Shown: one piece after another, positions 13,113 through 25,794 of the stretch
Layout of the letters: every line of letters starts with the position of its first letter
Position numbering within the stretch: the stretch's first letter is position 1
From: Chionoecetes opilio
Lineage: Eukaryota > Arthropoda > Malacostraca > Decapoda > Majidae
Assembly: GCA_016584305.1 (NCBI GenBank)
Contig: JACEEZ010018609.1
Span: 262,482-326,481, forward strand
Direction of reading: 5' to 3'
Length of the DNA stretch: 64,000 nucleotides
Notes under the pieces: model-generated
Told to the model about the DNA's origin: nothing
Databases searched by the model: none
The model's input: only the letters and a program-made list of their open reading frames with translations
Translations under genes and position numbers: made by a program

Positions 13113-13114
<2 letters not shown>

Positions 13115-13410
13115 TTACCCTCTTACTGCATTTTATTATTTCTTGTTTTTTTTGTTAGCCTAAGCCCTAAGCCCTAAGTTATCAACACATGTTTTTACAT
13201 AATTTATATAGTATACACAAACATACACATATCTCTTATTATTTTTCTTTTTTTGTCATATATTTATTTACTTTATTGCTGTATAAAGTCTGTCACTCCA
13301 TTCCTCCCCCGCCAGGCCCTATTAGTGGCGTTTACCCCCGCTGCTTCACAAGGCCTAAGGTGTCACATCACTGCGCGGCGTCTGAATAGCTATTGCAATA
13401 CCTTCAACTT
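13113..13410. repeat. Segment paralogous to about 23635-23915
   Basis: Unique-looking sequence repeated at 23.6 kb in the same orientation, with common stretches such as CTAAGGTGTCACATCACTGC. It marks the start of an old duplication (13.1-17.1 kb against 23.6-25.8 kb) that later received different insertions. No coding sequence is seen. 13411-13846 is also non-coding and partly matches 23985-24280. Confidence 0.8.
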
Positions 13411-13846
13411 TACAAAAATTCAAAACAGAGCGCAAAATTATACATATCTAGAAATAATATTCTAAACATTCACTTTTTTTAAAGAGAAAAAGTAAAGAGA
13501 AGAACAATATTAATGAAAATATAACAACGATGGAGAAATATCAGCCCTAACAACACATCAATATTACCGTCGCTTTGGACACTGCCGGAAACATACAAAC
13601 GCAAAAAAGAAAACAGATGAAATGAAATAATATAATAAAATGACATAAAACATCAGACATGCATCGCAAACATCTGAGACCAAAGATTTGGTGTCATCAC
13701 CACATCCAGAACACCAAAGCGCTGGACCCAAGCAAGTGTCATAGACCACTGTATACCTGGACTACACACGCGACAATGTTTTGAATTGCGGGGCTGCATA
13801 GGGGCCTGCGGGGCGCCCGACAAAGATATATAGTGGTCTATGGACT

Positions 13847-14437
13847 ATCATATAGACTGGTTTATCAGTATATATGGTATACTGTAATCTTCGTAAATGT
13901 TTGTTCTATAATATTATCAAATAAAAAACAGTAAAACACGCTAAAGAAATGCCATTACGAGACTATGAAGAAATATGCATGAACTTAATATTCACTTAAC
14001 TCTTCGCCATTTAAAACTTTGCGAGTCAACTTTTATCATGAAGGGTATCAATAGAAGCGCAATTTTATTAGCTTTCCATTGATGTATTTCGTTATCTGAT
14101 AAATTAATTAGAACCATGCATAAATTAGCGTTAAATAAATAAATAAGATCATCAATCGGGTAATTTTCCCGATTGATAATGTTATTTATTTACTTATATA
14201 TTTCGTTTTCTGATAAATGAATTAGTACCATGTATAAATTAGCGTTGACTAAATAAATAACCTCATCAATCGGGAAAATTACCCGATTGATGATTTTATT
14301 TATTTAGTTAACGCTAATTTATGCATGGTTCTAATTAATTTATCAGATAACGAAATATAGCAATGGAAAGCTAATAAAATTGCGCTTCTATTGATACCCT
14401 TCATGATTGAAGTTACTGATAAACCAGTCTATATGAT
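13847..14437. mobile_element. Foldback (inverted-repeat) element
   Basis: A perfect 24-bp outer inverted repeat lies at 13847-13870 and 14414-14437 (core ATAGACTGGTTTATCAGTA). Longer inner arms are at about 14036-14175 and 14275-14405. Further internal copies of the CATCAATCGGG segment make it multiply foldable. It has no coding capacity. A (TA)n tract follows at 14440-14482. Confidence 0.75.
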
Positions 14438-14439
14438 CC

Positions 14440-14482
<43 letters not shown>
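14440..14482. repeat. (TA)n tract
   Basis: Alternating TA next to the foldback element. Confidence 0.9.
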
Positions 14483-14484
<2 letters not shown>

Positions 14485-14739
14485 TCCGAGCGGCCCTCCG
14501 ACTTCAGCACCTTGAGCGACAAGGCGATATTCCGTGCGCAGTCCAGGTATACAGTGGTCTATAAAAGTGTATCTATACTGCCCACATGTATATATTATCT
14601 TATATTTGCATTAGTATTTAAGTTCATTTACTCCTGTTTGTATATTAATTTTTTTCGTTTTTTCGTTTTTTTCTGTATGCCTTGTGAAAAAAAGAAAAAG
14701 AAAAAAAATATTGTCATTATTATCATTATTATTATTATC

Positions 14740-15065
14740 ATTTCATCCCCACAGGATTTTGTAACAGTTCCCCCGACACCCGACACCAGACACCCTCGTG
14801 CTCCTCGCTGCACCGCATGACAGTACAGCTTGGTGGTCGAATAAACATCGCCATAACGAGACAGGTGACTATAAAAGGAACAGTCTAATATAAGAGGATT
14901 GATGCGGCAGGTCATGTGCGGCCGTTGCTTCACCACGGCGCAGCGACAACGCCTCTCTGCTGTGCTTCCAGCCCCTCCACACACTTGATGACCCCAACAC
15001 GGATGCAAAGTTGTGCCTTCACCGTCAAAAATACCCTTCACGCAACTCTCTCTAGTCTGTGTCCA
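14740..15065. repeat. Segment paralogous to 24270-24870
   Basis: Matches 24270-24870 apart from a CCCGACA-type minisatellite that is two to three units here and about 310 bp there. No gene is seen. Confidence 0.75.
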
Positions 15066-15072
15066 CTTTCTG

Positions 15073-15930
<858 letters not shown>

Positions 15931-16032
15931 CGCACATAATTATACACACGAAGGATTAGGGGAAATAAAATTGAGATATTCAAAATACTTTTCAACATCG
16001 ATCAAATTCATCCAGAATGACCATTGAATTAA

Positions 16033-16242
16033 ACCCCTTGAAACCCAGAACTTAATTTTCATTGTAACTTGACCACCATTACACGATTTTTTGTGAATAT
16101 AAGCAATATTTTATAGATATGACCTGTTTAGTACCCTTGTCGACTTAAAAAATTTAATATATTCAGTTATTTTTCGAACATTTTATGGCTAACAACTGGT
16201 ACGATTTTTTTATAGCAAAGGAAAGATCTGGGTGTGAAGGGG
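16033..16242. mobile_element. piggyBac-like MITE with TTAA target duplication
   Basis: A 210-bp element flanked by TTAA at 16029-16032 and 16243-16246. Its terminal inverted repeats are imperfect: ACCCCTTGAAACCCAGA on the left and, read inward from the right, CCCCTTCACACCCAGA. The paralogous site at about 25229-25250 lacks the insert and has one TTAA, so this is a filled/empty pair. There is no transposase. Termini and TSD fit piggyBac-type elements. Confidence 0.8.
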
Positions 16243-16302
16243 TTAAATCCCATGACAAAAAAAACACCACCACGAAATCGAAGGAACAAGAAGATTATAC
16301 CA

Positions 16303-17105
16303 TTATATTTTTAAATAACTTCCGCACTTCTACTTTTAACACTTCTGGTAATGAATCCTAATACTCTATTAGCTCTATTTCTGGCCTCAATACATTGTTT
16401 CCTAGGTCGGAGGTCTGGGCTCACCCTCACTCCAAGATCTTTTTCACCTTCTGATCTTTTTAGCGATACATTGCTTATGGTGTATCTATTACCAGGGTTT
16501 TTTCTACCAACATTCATAACGGTACATTTATCAATATTAAATTCCATCTGCCATCTGACTGCCCACTCGTTAAGTTTATCTAAGTCTCCCTGCAATATGT
16601 TTACGTCAGACTGTGATCCAATAATCCTACCTAACTTAGTATCATCAGCAAACTTGCTGATATCACTGCTAATCCCACTATCCAAGTCGTTGATGTAAAT
16701 CAAAAATAGTAATGGGCCCAAAACAGACCCTTGTGGAACTCCACTTGTCACCAGTCCCCATTCAGATTTGGAACCATTAATTGTAACCCTTTGTTGCCTA
16801 TTACTTACCCAAGCTCTGATCCAATGAAGAACCTTCCCATCTATACCATGAGCCCTAACCTTATTTAAGAGTCGCTCGTGTGGTACTTTGTCAAATGCCT
16901 TACTAAAGTCCAGATATATTATATCATAATCCTTATCATTATCTGCCGTCTCATAAACTTTCCTATAAAAACTCAATAAATTGGTGAGACATGACCTACC
17001 CTTGGTGAATCCATGTTGTGAATCATTGATCAAACTATGTTTATCTAAGTGCTCTCTAATGTTTTTTGCAATAATAGATTCCAATAATTTACCCACCATC
17101 TGTAA
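16303..17105 (-). pseudogene. Non-LTR retrotransposon reverse transcriptase fragment (CR1/jockey-like)
   Basis: One minus-strand frame of about 265 element-derived residues contains QHGFTKGRSCLTNLL, the palm motif [31 protein letters not shown], the catalytic FADDT block and KDLGVRVSPDL. The frame is unbroken. It stops at EVI, where related elements continue with the LVRPHLEYA region, so both the 5' part (endonuclease) and the 3' end are missing. The first 24 residues of the longest frame belong to flanking DNA. At the paralogous position (25.30-25.79 kb) there is unrelated unique sequence. Confidence 0.85.
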
Positions 17106-17379
17106 GTAACAAGTATTCAAGCGAGTACTCGTATGAGTTCCCCCGTGTGGGCATATGGGCGGCCGCGTCACCCTTCCCTCAGTACCAGGACCAACAGTGG
17201 ATCCATCAGCCTAGCCACGCCTGACGGCTACCACCGCGGCGGGGGTCTCATTTATCACCACGAGGAATGGCTCATTCACCACCACCCTCCCATAATTTGT
17301 CAGGTGATCCACAACCCACAACTTCCCTCCCATCCCTCCCTCCAGGCACTTCCTCGCCCCTGCATGCCAGGTGCAGCGC

Positions 17380-17484
17380 GTGCCTGTGCGCCGCGCCTCT
17401 CCCTTCTTGCAAGCAACCCTCCTTCCTGCGCCGCTCGGTTTCTATTTTGGGAACGAGGCTGACGCCGCGGTAGTACTATATAAG
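17380..17484 (+). promoter_or_regulatory. Promoter of gene 2 (type A block)
   Basis: TATATAAG at 17477-17484. A block of about 100 bp upstream is conserved in all five type A genes, including TTTCTATTTTGGGAACGAGG and GACGCCGCGGTAGTA. Gene 2 has three extra bases just before the TATA box. Confidence 0.8.
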
Positions 17485-17543
17485 CGTGTGCAGCGCAGGG
17501 AAAGATACACTTCTGTAGATCCCACTTCTGCAGCACCTGAGCG

Positions 17544-18849
17544 ATGGCAGCGAGGCTTGTGGTGAGCAGGGGGACAAAGGGACAGTAGACAGGGGGAATG
17601 GACAGATAGACAGCGCCCAGATGGCCAAGGGAACATTAGACAGGTGGTTGGGCAGGCAACTAGACAGAACCTTCACATAGACAGGTGAACAGAAGTAACC
17701 GGGACAGTTTGTTAGGCTGACAGGTGAGCAAGGGACAGGTAGCTGGCCGGGAGGTATACGGTGAACAGAAGGGCACAAGTAACATGTAAGGATTTAGGTG
17801 AAAAACAATACAGGAAACAGATAGAACTTGGTAGACGGAAAAAACCCAATTATATCATATTTAGGTGAAGACTCAGACAGGCAGATGAAGCCCTCACATC
17901 CTGCTGTCTCTCGCAGGCAGCGCTGGCGGCGGTGGCCGCCGTCCTGGGGGACCAGTCTTCTCACGTGAGCAGCAGCCAAGGCGGGAGCCAAGCCGTGATC
18001 CTGCAGCGGACACCAGTTGAATACTCGCAGGGCCCCGCCGTGCATCGCGCCGTTCTTGAACACTTCAGTAGGCAGGGCCCCACCAACGGGCAACAGTCCA
18101 CCGGCCCCTCCTACAGGCAACAGTCCACCGGTCCCTCCTACAGGCAACAGCCCACCGGCCCCTCCTACAGGCAACAGTCCACCGGCTCCTCCGGGCAACA
18201 GTCTACCGGCCCCATCTACAGGCCACAGACCACTCGCCCCACCTACAGGCAACAGCCCACCTACAGTTCAAGGCCCACCTACCAGCCCACCACCCCGGCC
18301 TACGGCGTGAAGCCCCATGCACCGGACTCTTCCTACGGCTCTGACGAGCCCGCCTGCGCCGCCACCAGCGGCAAGCCGTGGTGCCTCGAGGACAAGGATT
18401 ACCCGACCTACGAGATCCAGGCCGCCGCCGAGCAGAACCAAGACAAGTTGCTGTCCCTGTACGCCGACGTGGCTGACCTCAACACCGAGCTGTCCGTCGA
18501 CCTTTCCAGCTACCAGAAGCACGAGACCTACCTCTGCCCCTCGGAGACCGCCTACGTCAGGCCGCTGCGCGCCATCAACACGGAGGGCAAGTGGCGCGTC
18601 ATCGTGAACGGCGTCAAGGTCCACTACGAGACCCTGACGCAGACGACCCGCATCGAGGAGTGCCTCAACGAAGGCTACGCCTGCCCGCTGGTACCAGAGT
18701 GCTACGAGTCCAAGTGCCTGCAGAAGTCCATCTACCACCGCTTCCTCGTCTACGACCCCTACGACCAGTACTTCCCCTTCGCCGTGGAGACCTTCAAGCT
18801 GCCCGCCAGCTGCGCCTGCCTCCTCGGCGCTTCAACACTGGACCACTAA
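17544..18849 (+). CDS. Gene 2: Spatzle-like protein, type A
   Basis: Join 17544-17561 and 17917-18849, giving 316 residues. Exon 1 is MAARLV in good context (G at -3 and +4), with donor GTGAGC. The 355-bp phase-0 intron ends TCGCAG. The signal peptide is residues 1-17 with mature Asp18. The low-complexity region is made of QQSTGPSYR-like repeats and is the shortest of the five type A genes. A linker with Cys153 and Cys162 precedes the seven-cysteine Spatzle knot in the last 108 residues (Cys213, 255, 262, 268, 273, 305, 307). The knot is nearly identical to that of gene 3. As a family member it should be an extracellular dimeric ligand; the repeat region could instead give a structural role. 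No processing site of RXXR type is evident. It lies in the first unit of the 8.7-kb duplication and is intact. Confidence 0.9.
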
Positions 18850-18990
18850 GCCACTAACAACAAGACAACTCTCGCTGCAATCATAACACAACATTAGTCC
18901 TATGTCCTAAATCCTTTGCCCGAACTCCAAGTCCCAAGCTTTAAGCCCTAACTACTCAGTCTTAAGTCCAGTCCCGGCCAGTCTGGGAGA

Positions 18991-19117
18991 CACGTGAAGA
19001 AAGCAGTTCTCTAGTCATCTCGGTGCTAAACAAAACCTTGACTTGTTCACCGCAAACTTATATTATTCATACTCAGGCTGCCGTGCTGAGCTCAGCACCT
19101 CATCCTGACCCAATAAA
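18991..19117 (+). other. 3' UTR of gene 2: conserved motif and poly(A) signal
   Basis: The shared CACGTGAAGAAAGCAGTTCT element is at 18991-19010. AATAAA is at 19112-19117, with an overlapping second copy. Confidence 0.7.
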
Positions 19118-19507
19118 TAAATGCCCTCGCATTACCCTCTGGTTTCCTTCCTTGGGACTCACGTTCCCCTTGCATGTTCACCTCCATCACTTGTGTCATT
19201 GTCACGCCTCGCCACGTGGAAAAGGACATTGGGATGAAAGCCTTCCACCGTCCCTCACATGTTATATTATGGTACTGTGTACAGGATCCAATGTACACAC
19301 TCTATTATACACACCGAGAGGGATGTCAAGCCAACGTATCGGCGTCCTGCCCCAAACCTAATGACTAATACGGGACAAAGCGAGTCTCTTGCAGTTTAAA
19401 GAACAATGAAAAAGAGTCTACGTCAGAAACAGATCGACCATCGTGCTGCTTTGCTTATTGGAGATGACCTGCCACAGTGCCAGGCAATCGACTCCATATC
19501 GCTTGGC

Positions 19508-19573
19508 AGCTTTTTTTTTCTTTTTTTTATTACGTTGGCGCCTATAGCGCCTGTAGGCTATTTTTTCTTTTAA
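19508..19573 (-). mobile_element. 3' end of tRNA-derived SINE, separated from its body
   Basis: An oligo-T stretch (poly(A) on the minus strand) and CCTATAGCGCCTGTAGGCT match the 3' tail of the SINE at 30786-31286. The rest of this copy resumes at 21350, so two foldback elements interrupted it. Confidence 0.65.
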
Positions 19574-20457
19574 AGTAATCGTCCAGACCATTTCATCATT
19601 CCTGATTTAATGCAGTCAAAATATAGCCATGATCGAGTATATCAACAATATGTTGTCACTTTTTGCATCCAGTCACCCGTTTTTAAATGATCCGCATTCA
19701 AAATCTGTAAATTCCCCGAGCTCTCAAAACAAAACTGACGACCAGCAGACGACGCACCACGGCTCGGCGACGTCACATTCGGAAGCTTCCCAGCCCTGCC
19801 CTGATACAAATACACAGAGAATCAGAAATAAATATAGTACTTGAAGAATTTTGGGTGTTTCTGATATTTTTTTTTTGCGATATGGCATATACTTGCATCC
19901 TTCATGGATACAGTAAGAAAGCTGTGCCTTTGCAGAGAGCTTAGCACCCATTTCCGACCTATTTGACCATGATATGTGTGTGCAGCGCCTGGCAGTGGCG
20001 GGTGAGAGGAGCGCGGTGTGAAACACACTGTCTTGTAGTGCTCCTCTCACCCGCCACTGCCAGGCGCTGCACACACATATCATGGCCAAATAGGTCAGAA
20101 ATGGGTGCTAAGCTCTCTGCAAAGGCACAGCTTTCTTACTGTATCCATGAAGGATGCAAGTATATGCCATATCGCAAAAAAAAAATATCAGAAACACCCA
20201 AAATTCTTCAAGTACTATATTTATTTCTGATTCTCTGTGTATTTGTATCAGGCAGGGCTGGGAAGCTTCCGAATGTGACGTCACCAGCAAGTTTCTTGCC
20301 ACGGCGGGAATGAAGCTGTTGTTTTTCCCGCGCTTTTTACAAAAGTCATGTTTTTAGGGAAACAAGGCGTGGAAATGAATTATATTTTGTGGATTAGGTA
20401 TTTTGAATGGACATTCAACATAATTATGCAAAGAAAAAATGGGTCTGGACGATTACT
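19574..20457. mobile_element. 884-bp foldback DNA element, copy 1a
   Basis: Ends AGTAATCGTCCAGACCATTT and its near-complement, each flanked by TTAA. Inside is a palindrome of about 490 bp (19790-20280) whose arms meet near 20030. Several arm segments are perfectly complementary, for example TTCATGGATACAGTAAGAAA. It has no transposase frame. The TTAA TSD fits piggyBac- or Kolobok-type mobilisation. Confidence 0.8.
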
Positions 20458-20461
20458 TTAA

Positions 20462-21345
20462 AGTAATCGTCCAGACCATTTCATCATTCCTGATTTAATG
20501 CAGTCAAAATATAGCCATGATCGAGTATATCAACAATATGTTGTCACTTTTTGCATCCAGTCACCCGTTTTTAAATGATCCGCATTCAAAATCTGAAAAT
20601 TCCCCGAGCTCTCAAAACACAACTGATGACCAGCAGACGACGGACCACGGCTCGGTGACGTCACAGGAGTAAGCCTTCCAGCCCTGCCTGATACAAATAC
20701 ACGGAGACTCAGAAAAAAATATAGTACATGAATAATTTTGGGTGTTTCTGATAGATTTTTTTTGCGATATGGCATATACTTGCATCCTTCATGGGTACAG
20801 CAAGAAAGCTGTGCCTTTCCAGAGAGCTTAGCACCTATTTCCGACCTATTTGGCCAGGTTATGTGTGTGCAGCGCCGGTGAGAGGCGGGTGAGAGTCCCG
20901 CGGTGTGAAGCACATTGTCTAGCCGCGCGCCTCTCACCCGCCACTCACGGGCACTGCACACACATAACCTGGCCAAATAGGTCGAAAATGGGTGCTAAGC
21001 TCTCTGGAAAGGCACAGCTTTCTTGCTGTATCCATGAAGGATGCAAGTATATGCCATATCGCAATAAAAAAAATATCAGAAACACCCAAAATTCTTCAAA
21101 TACTATATTTTTTTCTGAGTCTCCGTGTATTTGTATCAGGCAGGGCTGGGAGGCTTACTCCTGTGACGTCACCAGCGTGTTTCCCGCCACGGCTGGAATG
21201 GGGCTGTTGTTTTTCCCGCGCTTTTTATATAAGTTATGTTTTTAGGGAAATAAGGCGTGGAAATGAATAATTTTTTGTGGATTAGGTATTTTGAATGAAC
21301 ATTCAACATAATTATGCAAAGAAAAAATGGATCTCGATGATTACT
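20462..21345. mobile_element. 884-bp foldback DNA element, copy 1b
   Basis: Same length and ends as copy 1a and placed directly after it, sharing a single TTAA at 20458-20461. It is a diverged sister, not a recent duplicate: its central hairpin differs (GCCGGTGAGAGGCGGGTGAG region). Confidence 0.8.
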
Positions 21346-21349
21346 TTAA

Positions 21350-21766
21350 GGGCTCAGGTGGTTGGCCCTGCACATTCTGGAGAGTCGTGGTGTCGGTCGC
21401 TCTCGCCCGTTCGTAGCGCAGGCTAGATTTTTATAGTGACACCTGTGGTCTTAGGTGAAGATCCCATTTTTTGTGATGTTCGGATCCTCAGTCAGGCTCA
21501 TGCTGCCACCTGGTGTTTCCTCCGCATTCGCTTTCGAAAGAACGGGTATAGCTACATGTGGGTTTCTTCAGCCTCCATGCCTTCAACTCCATGATGGATT
21601 TGATTGTTGCTCCTTGGTGGGACTTGAACTCGGGACCTTCTGCTCCCTTACCAGGCTCATGTCGACCGCATTAAAGAAGGTCGAAAGAGTTGCCTCCGGC
21701 AGGATTCGAACACGGGACATTAAGCTCACCACTCCAAGACGCTAACCACTCGGCTACCGCCTCCCC
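21350..21766 (-). mobile_element. tRNA-derived SINE (bipartite type), main body
   Basis: On the minus strand it starts with a tRNA-like head (box A-like AGCCGAGTGGTTAGCG, box B GTTCGAATCC near 21705). About 75 bases on there is a second box B-like GAGTTCAAGTCCC. A body of about 240 bp follows. Its 3' tail lies beyond the foldback pair at 19508-19573. Confidence 0.75.
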
Positions 21767-21945
21767 ATAGCTTAAGATAGACCCATAGAAATGTCAAACT
21801 CGTAGCTTAAATTAGCATAGAAATGTCAAGTCAATACATGCTCCCTGATTCCTATGCAATCAAATTCCTTTCCTTGACCAAGACCAAACTAAACACCTCG
21901 TCACCGCGGGGCTATGACAAGAGCATTACCTAAATCACCTTCCCT

Positions 21946-22310
<365 letters not shown>

Positions 22311-22395
22311 ATTAAAGGCATACAAAACTCACTTTTTGACCTTCTAACAATTCAATGTCTTCCTCGATACCTGACGCGAAGATGTTGTGTCGTTG

Positions 22396-22764
22396 TTTTT
22401 TTTTTTTTTTTTGACCTGTTAGGCGTTTTTGTATATTTTATATAACGTTTAAGCCTATAGCGCCTGTGCACTATTTATCTTCCTTCCTTAATTTTCTTAC
22501 TTTCTTTTTCCTTGAGGGGTCAGGTGGTTGGCCCTGCATATTCTGGAGGGCTGTGATGGTTTGCCCTCGTCCGTGGTGGCGCAGGCTGGATTTATTTAGT
22601 GTGTTGGTTTTCTATGATGGCTCATGCTGCCCCCTGGTGCCCTTCGCCGCACTTGCAGTCGAAGGTGAAGGTGATGGGCTGCATGTGGGTGTCTTCGGCC
22701 ACTCGACGATGGCAGAAGAAGTTGCTCCTGACGGGACTTGAACTCGGGACCTTGTGCTCACAAC
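22396..22764 (-). mobile_element. tRNA-derived SINE, 5' head lost
   Basis: Poly(A) tail (T-run at 22396-22412), 3' end and body are present up to CTCACAAC at 22757-22764, where a hAT fragment begins. The tRNA head is not found downstream. Confidence 0.75.
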
Positions 22765-22926
22765 CAGGAGCGCCGACAGAATTGAAATGTGCCGGGGCAG
22801 GACTAGTTTGTGGCCCCCATTCCTGCAGTAGGTAAAGGTTGAGGTGGGGGCCATACGTATAGGTGACCAGAGTTCCATAGAGTTCCATAGTGCGTCGTCT
22901 GCTAGTCGTCAGGAGTGTTTTGGAAG
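22765..22926. mobile_element. hAT element, left-end fragment
   Basis: Begins CAGGAGCGCCGACAG, matching the left terminus of the fuller copies at 37119 and 44519. It runs parallel to them to GTGTTTTGGAAGCT, then is replaced by a palindromic element. Confidence 0.75.
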
Positions 22927-22930
22927 CTAA

Positions 22931-23341
22931 AATACGAGTTGCAGAGGATTTTGCAACTATAATTTTTCGATTGAAAATCGAATCATTAATCGGTGATGAG
23001 TTAAGATGAGGTGATTAAATGAAGGTAGAAAAAAGGATGTCAAATTTGTAGGCTAAATGGGGTAAACTTTTGTACTTAGTTTAGTTACCTTCATGGATAG
23101 AGTGAGAACATTGTGTGTGTGTGGGGGGGGGGGGGGGGGGTGAGTGTGCGTGCCCACACACAATTTTATCACTATCCATGAAGGTAACTAAACTAAGTAC
23201 AAAAGTTTACCCCATTTAGCCTACAAATTTGACATCCTTTTTTCTACCTTCATTTAATCACCTCATCTTAACTCATCACCGATTAATGAATCGATTTTCA
23301 ATCGAAAAATTATAGTTGCAAAATCCTCTGCAACTCGTATT
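22931..23341. mobile_element. Near-perfect long palindrome
   Basis: Arms of 170 bp at 22931-23100 and 23172-23341 are almost fully complementary; one arm ends AACTCGTATT. The loop is about 70 bp, holding a GT run and a G17 run. There is no coding sequence. It adjoins the (CA)n array. Confidence 0.85.
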
Positions 23342-23628
<287 letters not shown>

Positions 23629-23634
23629 TCATCC

Positions 23635-24285
23635 TCTTCCTGCATTTTATTATTTCTTAAAAAAATATATTACCTTAAGTTAACACATTCTTTATATTTC
23701 ATTTTCATAGCATACGAAAACATACACATATCTCTTATTATTTTTCTTCTTTTGTTACAATTATATTGATTTACTTTATTGCTGTTTAAAATCTGTCACT
23801 CCAAGATTCTTGCACAGCCAGGCCCTAATAGTGAACGTTTACCCCGCCGCTTCACACGACCTAAGGTGTCACATCACTGCGCGGCGTCTAAATAGCTATT
23901 GCAATACCCACAGTCTATAGCAATACCCACAGTCTATAGCAATACCCACAGTCTATAGCAATACCTACAGCTTGACGAAACGTAAAAGCAGAGCGCAAAA
24001 CTATACATATCTAGAAATAATATTCTGTACATTCACTTTTTTAGAGAGAAAAGATATTACGAGAGGAACAATATTAATGAAAATATAACAATGATGGAGA
24101 AATATCAAGCTATCAACCATAACAAAAACATAAATATCACCATTGCATTTTGGACAGTACCGGAAATATACAAACGCAATAAAGAAAAAAGATGAAATTA
24201 AATAATATAATAGAATTGCATAAAATATCATAAATGAATCGCAAAAATCTGAGACAAAAGCATTTCATCCCCACATGATTTTGTA
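23635..24285. repeat. Segment paralogous to 13.1-13.7 kb
   Basis: Same order as 13113-13700 but without the foldback element. It holds a short tandem repeat of ACCCACAGTCTATAGCAAT at 23908-23962. I see no gene. Confidence 0.75.
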
Positions 24286-24291
24286 ACAGTT

Positions 24292-24602
24292 CCCCCGACA
24301 CCCGACACCCAACACCCGACACCCAACACCCAACACCCGACACCGGACACCCGACACCCAACACCCGACACCCAACACCCAACACCCGACACCCGACACC
24401 CGACACCGGACACCCGACAACCGAGACCCGCCACTCGACACCCGCCACACGACACCCAACACCCGACACCCAACACCCAACACCCAACATCCGACACCCG
24501 ACACCCGACACCGAACACCCGATACCGGACACCCGACAACCGAGACCCGCCACTCGACACCCGCCACACGACACCCAACACCCGACACCCAACACCCGAT
24601 AC
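24292..24602. repeat. CACCCGACA/CACCCAACA minisatellite
   Basis: A heptamer-based array (ACACCCG and ACACCCA units) of about 310 bp. It contains a duplicated higher-order block with GACAACCGAGACCCGCCACT at about 24416 and 24533. The 14.76-kb paralogue has only two or three units. Confidence 0.9.
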
Positions 24603-24886
24603 CATCGCTCTTCTTGCATGCTCTAGCGAATGACAGTACAACTCGTTGGTCTAATAAACATCGCCATAACGAGACAAGTGACTATCAGAGGAGTGATGCG
24701 GCAGGTCATGCGCGGCCGTTGCTTCACCACAGCGCCGAGACAACCCCTCCCCCCTCCACCCTTGATGACCCCAACACACACACACTTGATGACCCCAACA
24801 CGGAGGCAAAGTTGTGCCTTCACCGTCAAAAATACCCTTCACGCAACTCTCTCTATCAGTCTGTGTCCAATTTCGTGTGTGTGTGA

Positions 24887-24887
24887 A

Positions 24888-24954
<67 letters not shown>

Positions 24955-25030
24955 TGGTGCGTGCGTGCGTGCGTGCGTGCGTGCTGCGTGCGTGCGTGCG
25001 TGCGTGCGGCGTGCGTGCGTGCGTGCGTTG

Positions 25031-25090
<60 letters not shown>

Positions 25091-25104
25091 TGTGTGTGTG
25101 TGTG

Positions 25105-25136
<32 letters not shown>
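24887..25136. repeat. (TGCG)n then (GT)n
   Basis: A tetranucleotide TGCG array to about 25092 with single-base slips, followed by GT. The corresponding place in the other copy is pure GT. Confidence 0.95.
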
Positions 25137-25139
<3 letters not shown>

Positions 25140-25794
25140 CGCACATAATTATACACACGAAGGATTAGGCGAAATAAAATTGAGATGTTCAAAATACCTT
25201 TCAACATCGATCAAATTAATCCATAATGACCATTTAATTTAAATCCCATGACAGCAAAAGAACCACCGCCACGAAATCGAAGGAACAAGAAGATTATACC
25301 AGCCACGGTCCCACACGTCAAGCTTCCGCATATCTGTGTTGGCGCTGTAACACTGCAACAGACTTCCGGCTTGTTAGGTAGCTAGAAAACTATCGATTGT
25401 TTCAAGTCTTGATTGGATGTGTATTGCGAAGATAAATGTTTCTATTTACCTTGTTTTTCGTATTTGCCTCATGAAAAATAGCCCGGCAGCACCTGTGTTA
25501 GGATCACCTGCCTTGCCCTCCCCTGCAGGACGCCCCGGCTCCCATGGTTGGCTTGTGCAATACTTTACTCTGATTTTATTCTTATCATAAAATGTACATG
25601 TCCCTGCTTTCTACAAGGAATATGGTGTTCCCTTTTGACTGTCTACTGACGGCACCTTGCTATAGAGGGAGGCCCCTGGGAAGAAGCCTTGCTCTATGTT
25701 ATCTTCTTCTGCAACTGGTAGTTTATCAATAGAATTAGTTCAACAGATATTCTCGCGATAGGCCAATAAATCATCTGGTATCTGTTATTCAAGC
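25137..25794. other. Intergenic
   Basis: The first 165 bases match 15928-16302 without the piggyBac-like MITE. The remainder is unique and shows no gene. Confidence 0.6.

Noticed and set aside
19822..20313. Proteins of 68-130 residues in the foldback elements
   Set aside because: The frames come in mirrored pairs because of the palindrome and are broken in the sister copies.
24137..24641. Gly/Val/Cys-rich minus-strand frames of 107-160 residues
   Set aside because: Repeat translation of the ACACCCG minisatellite.
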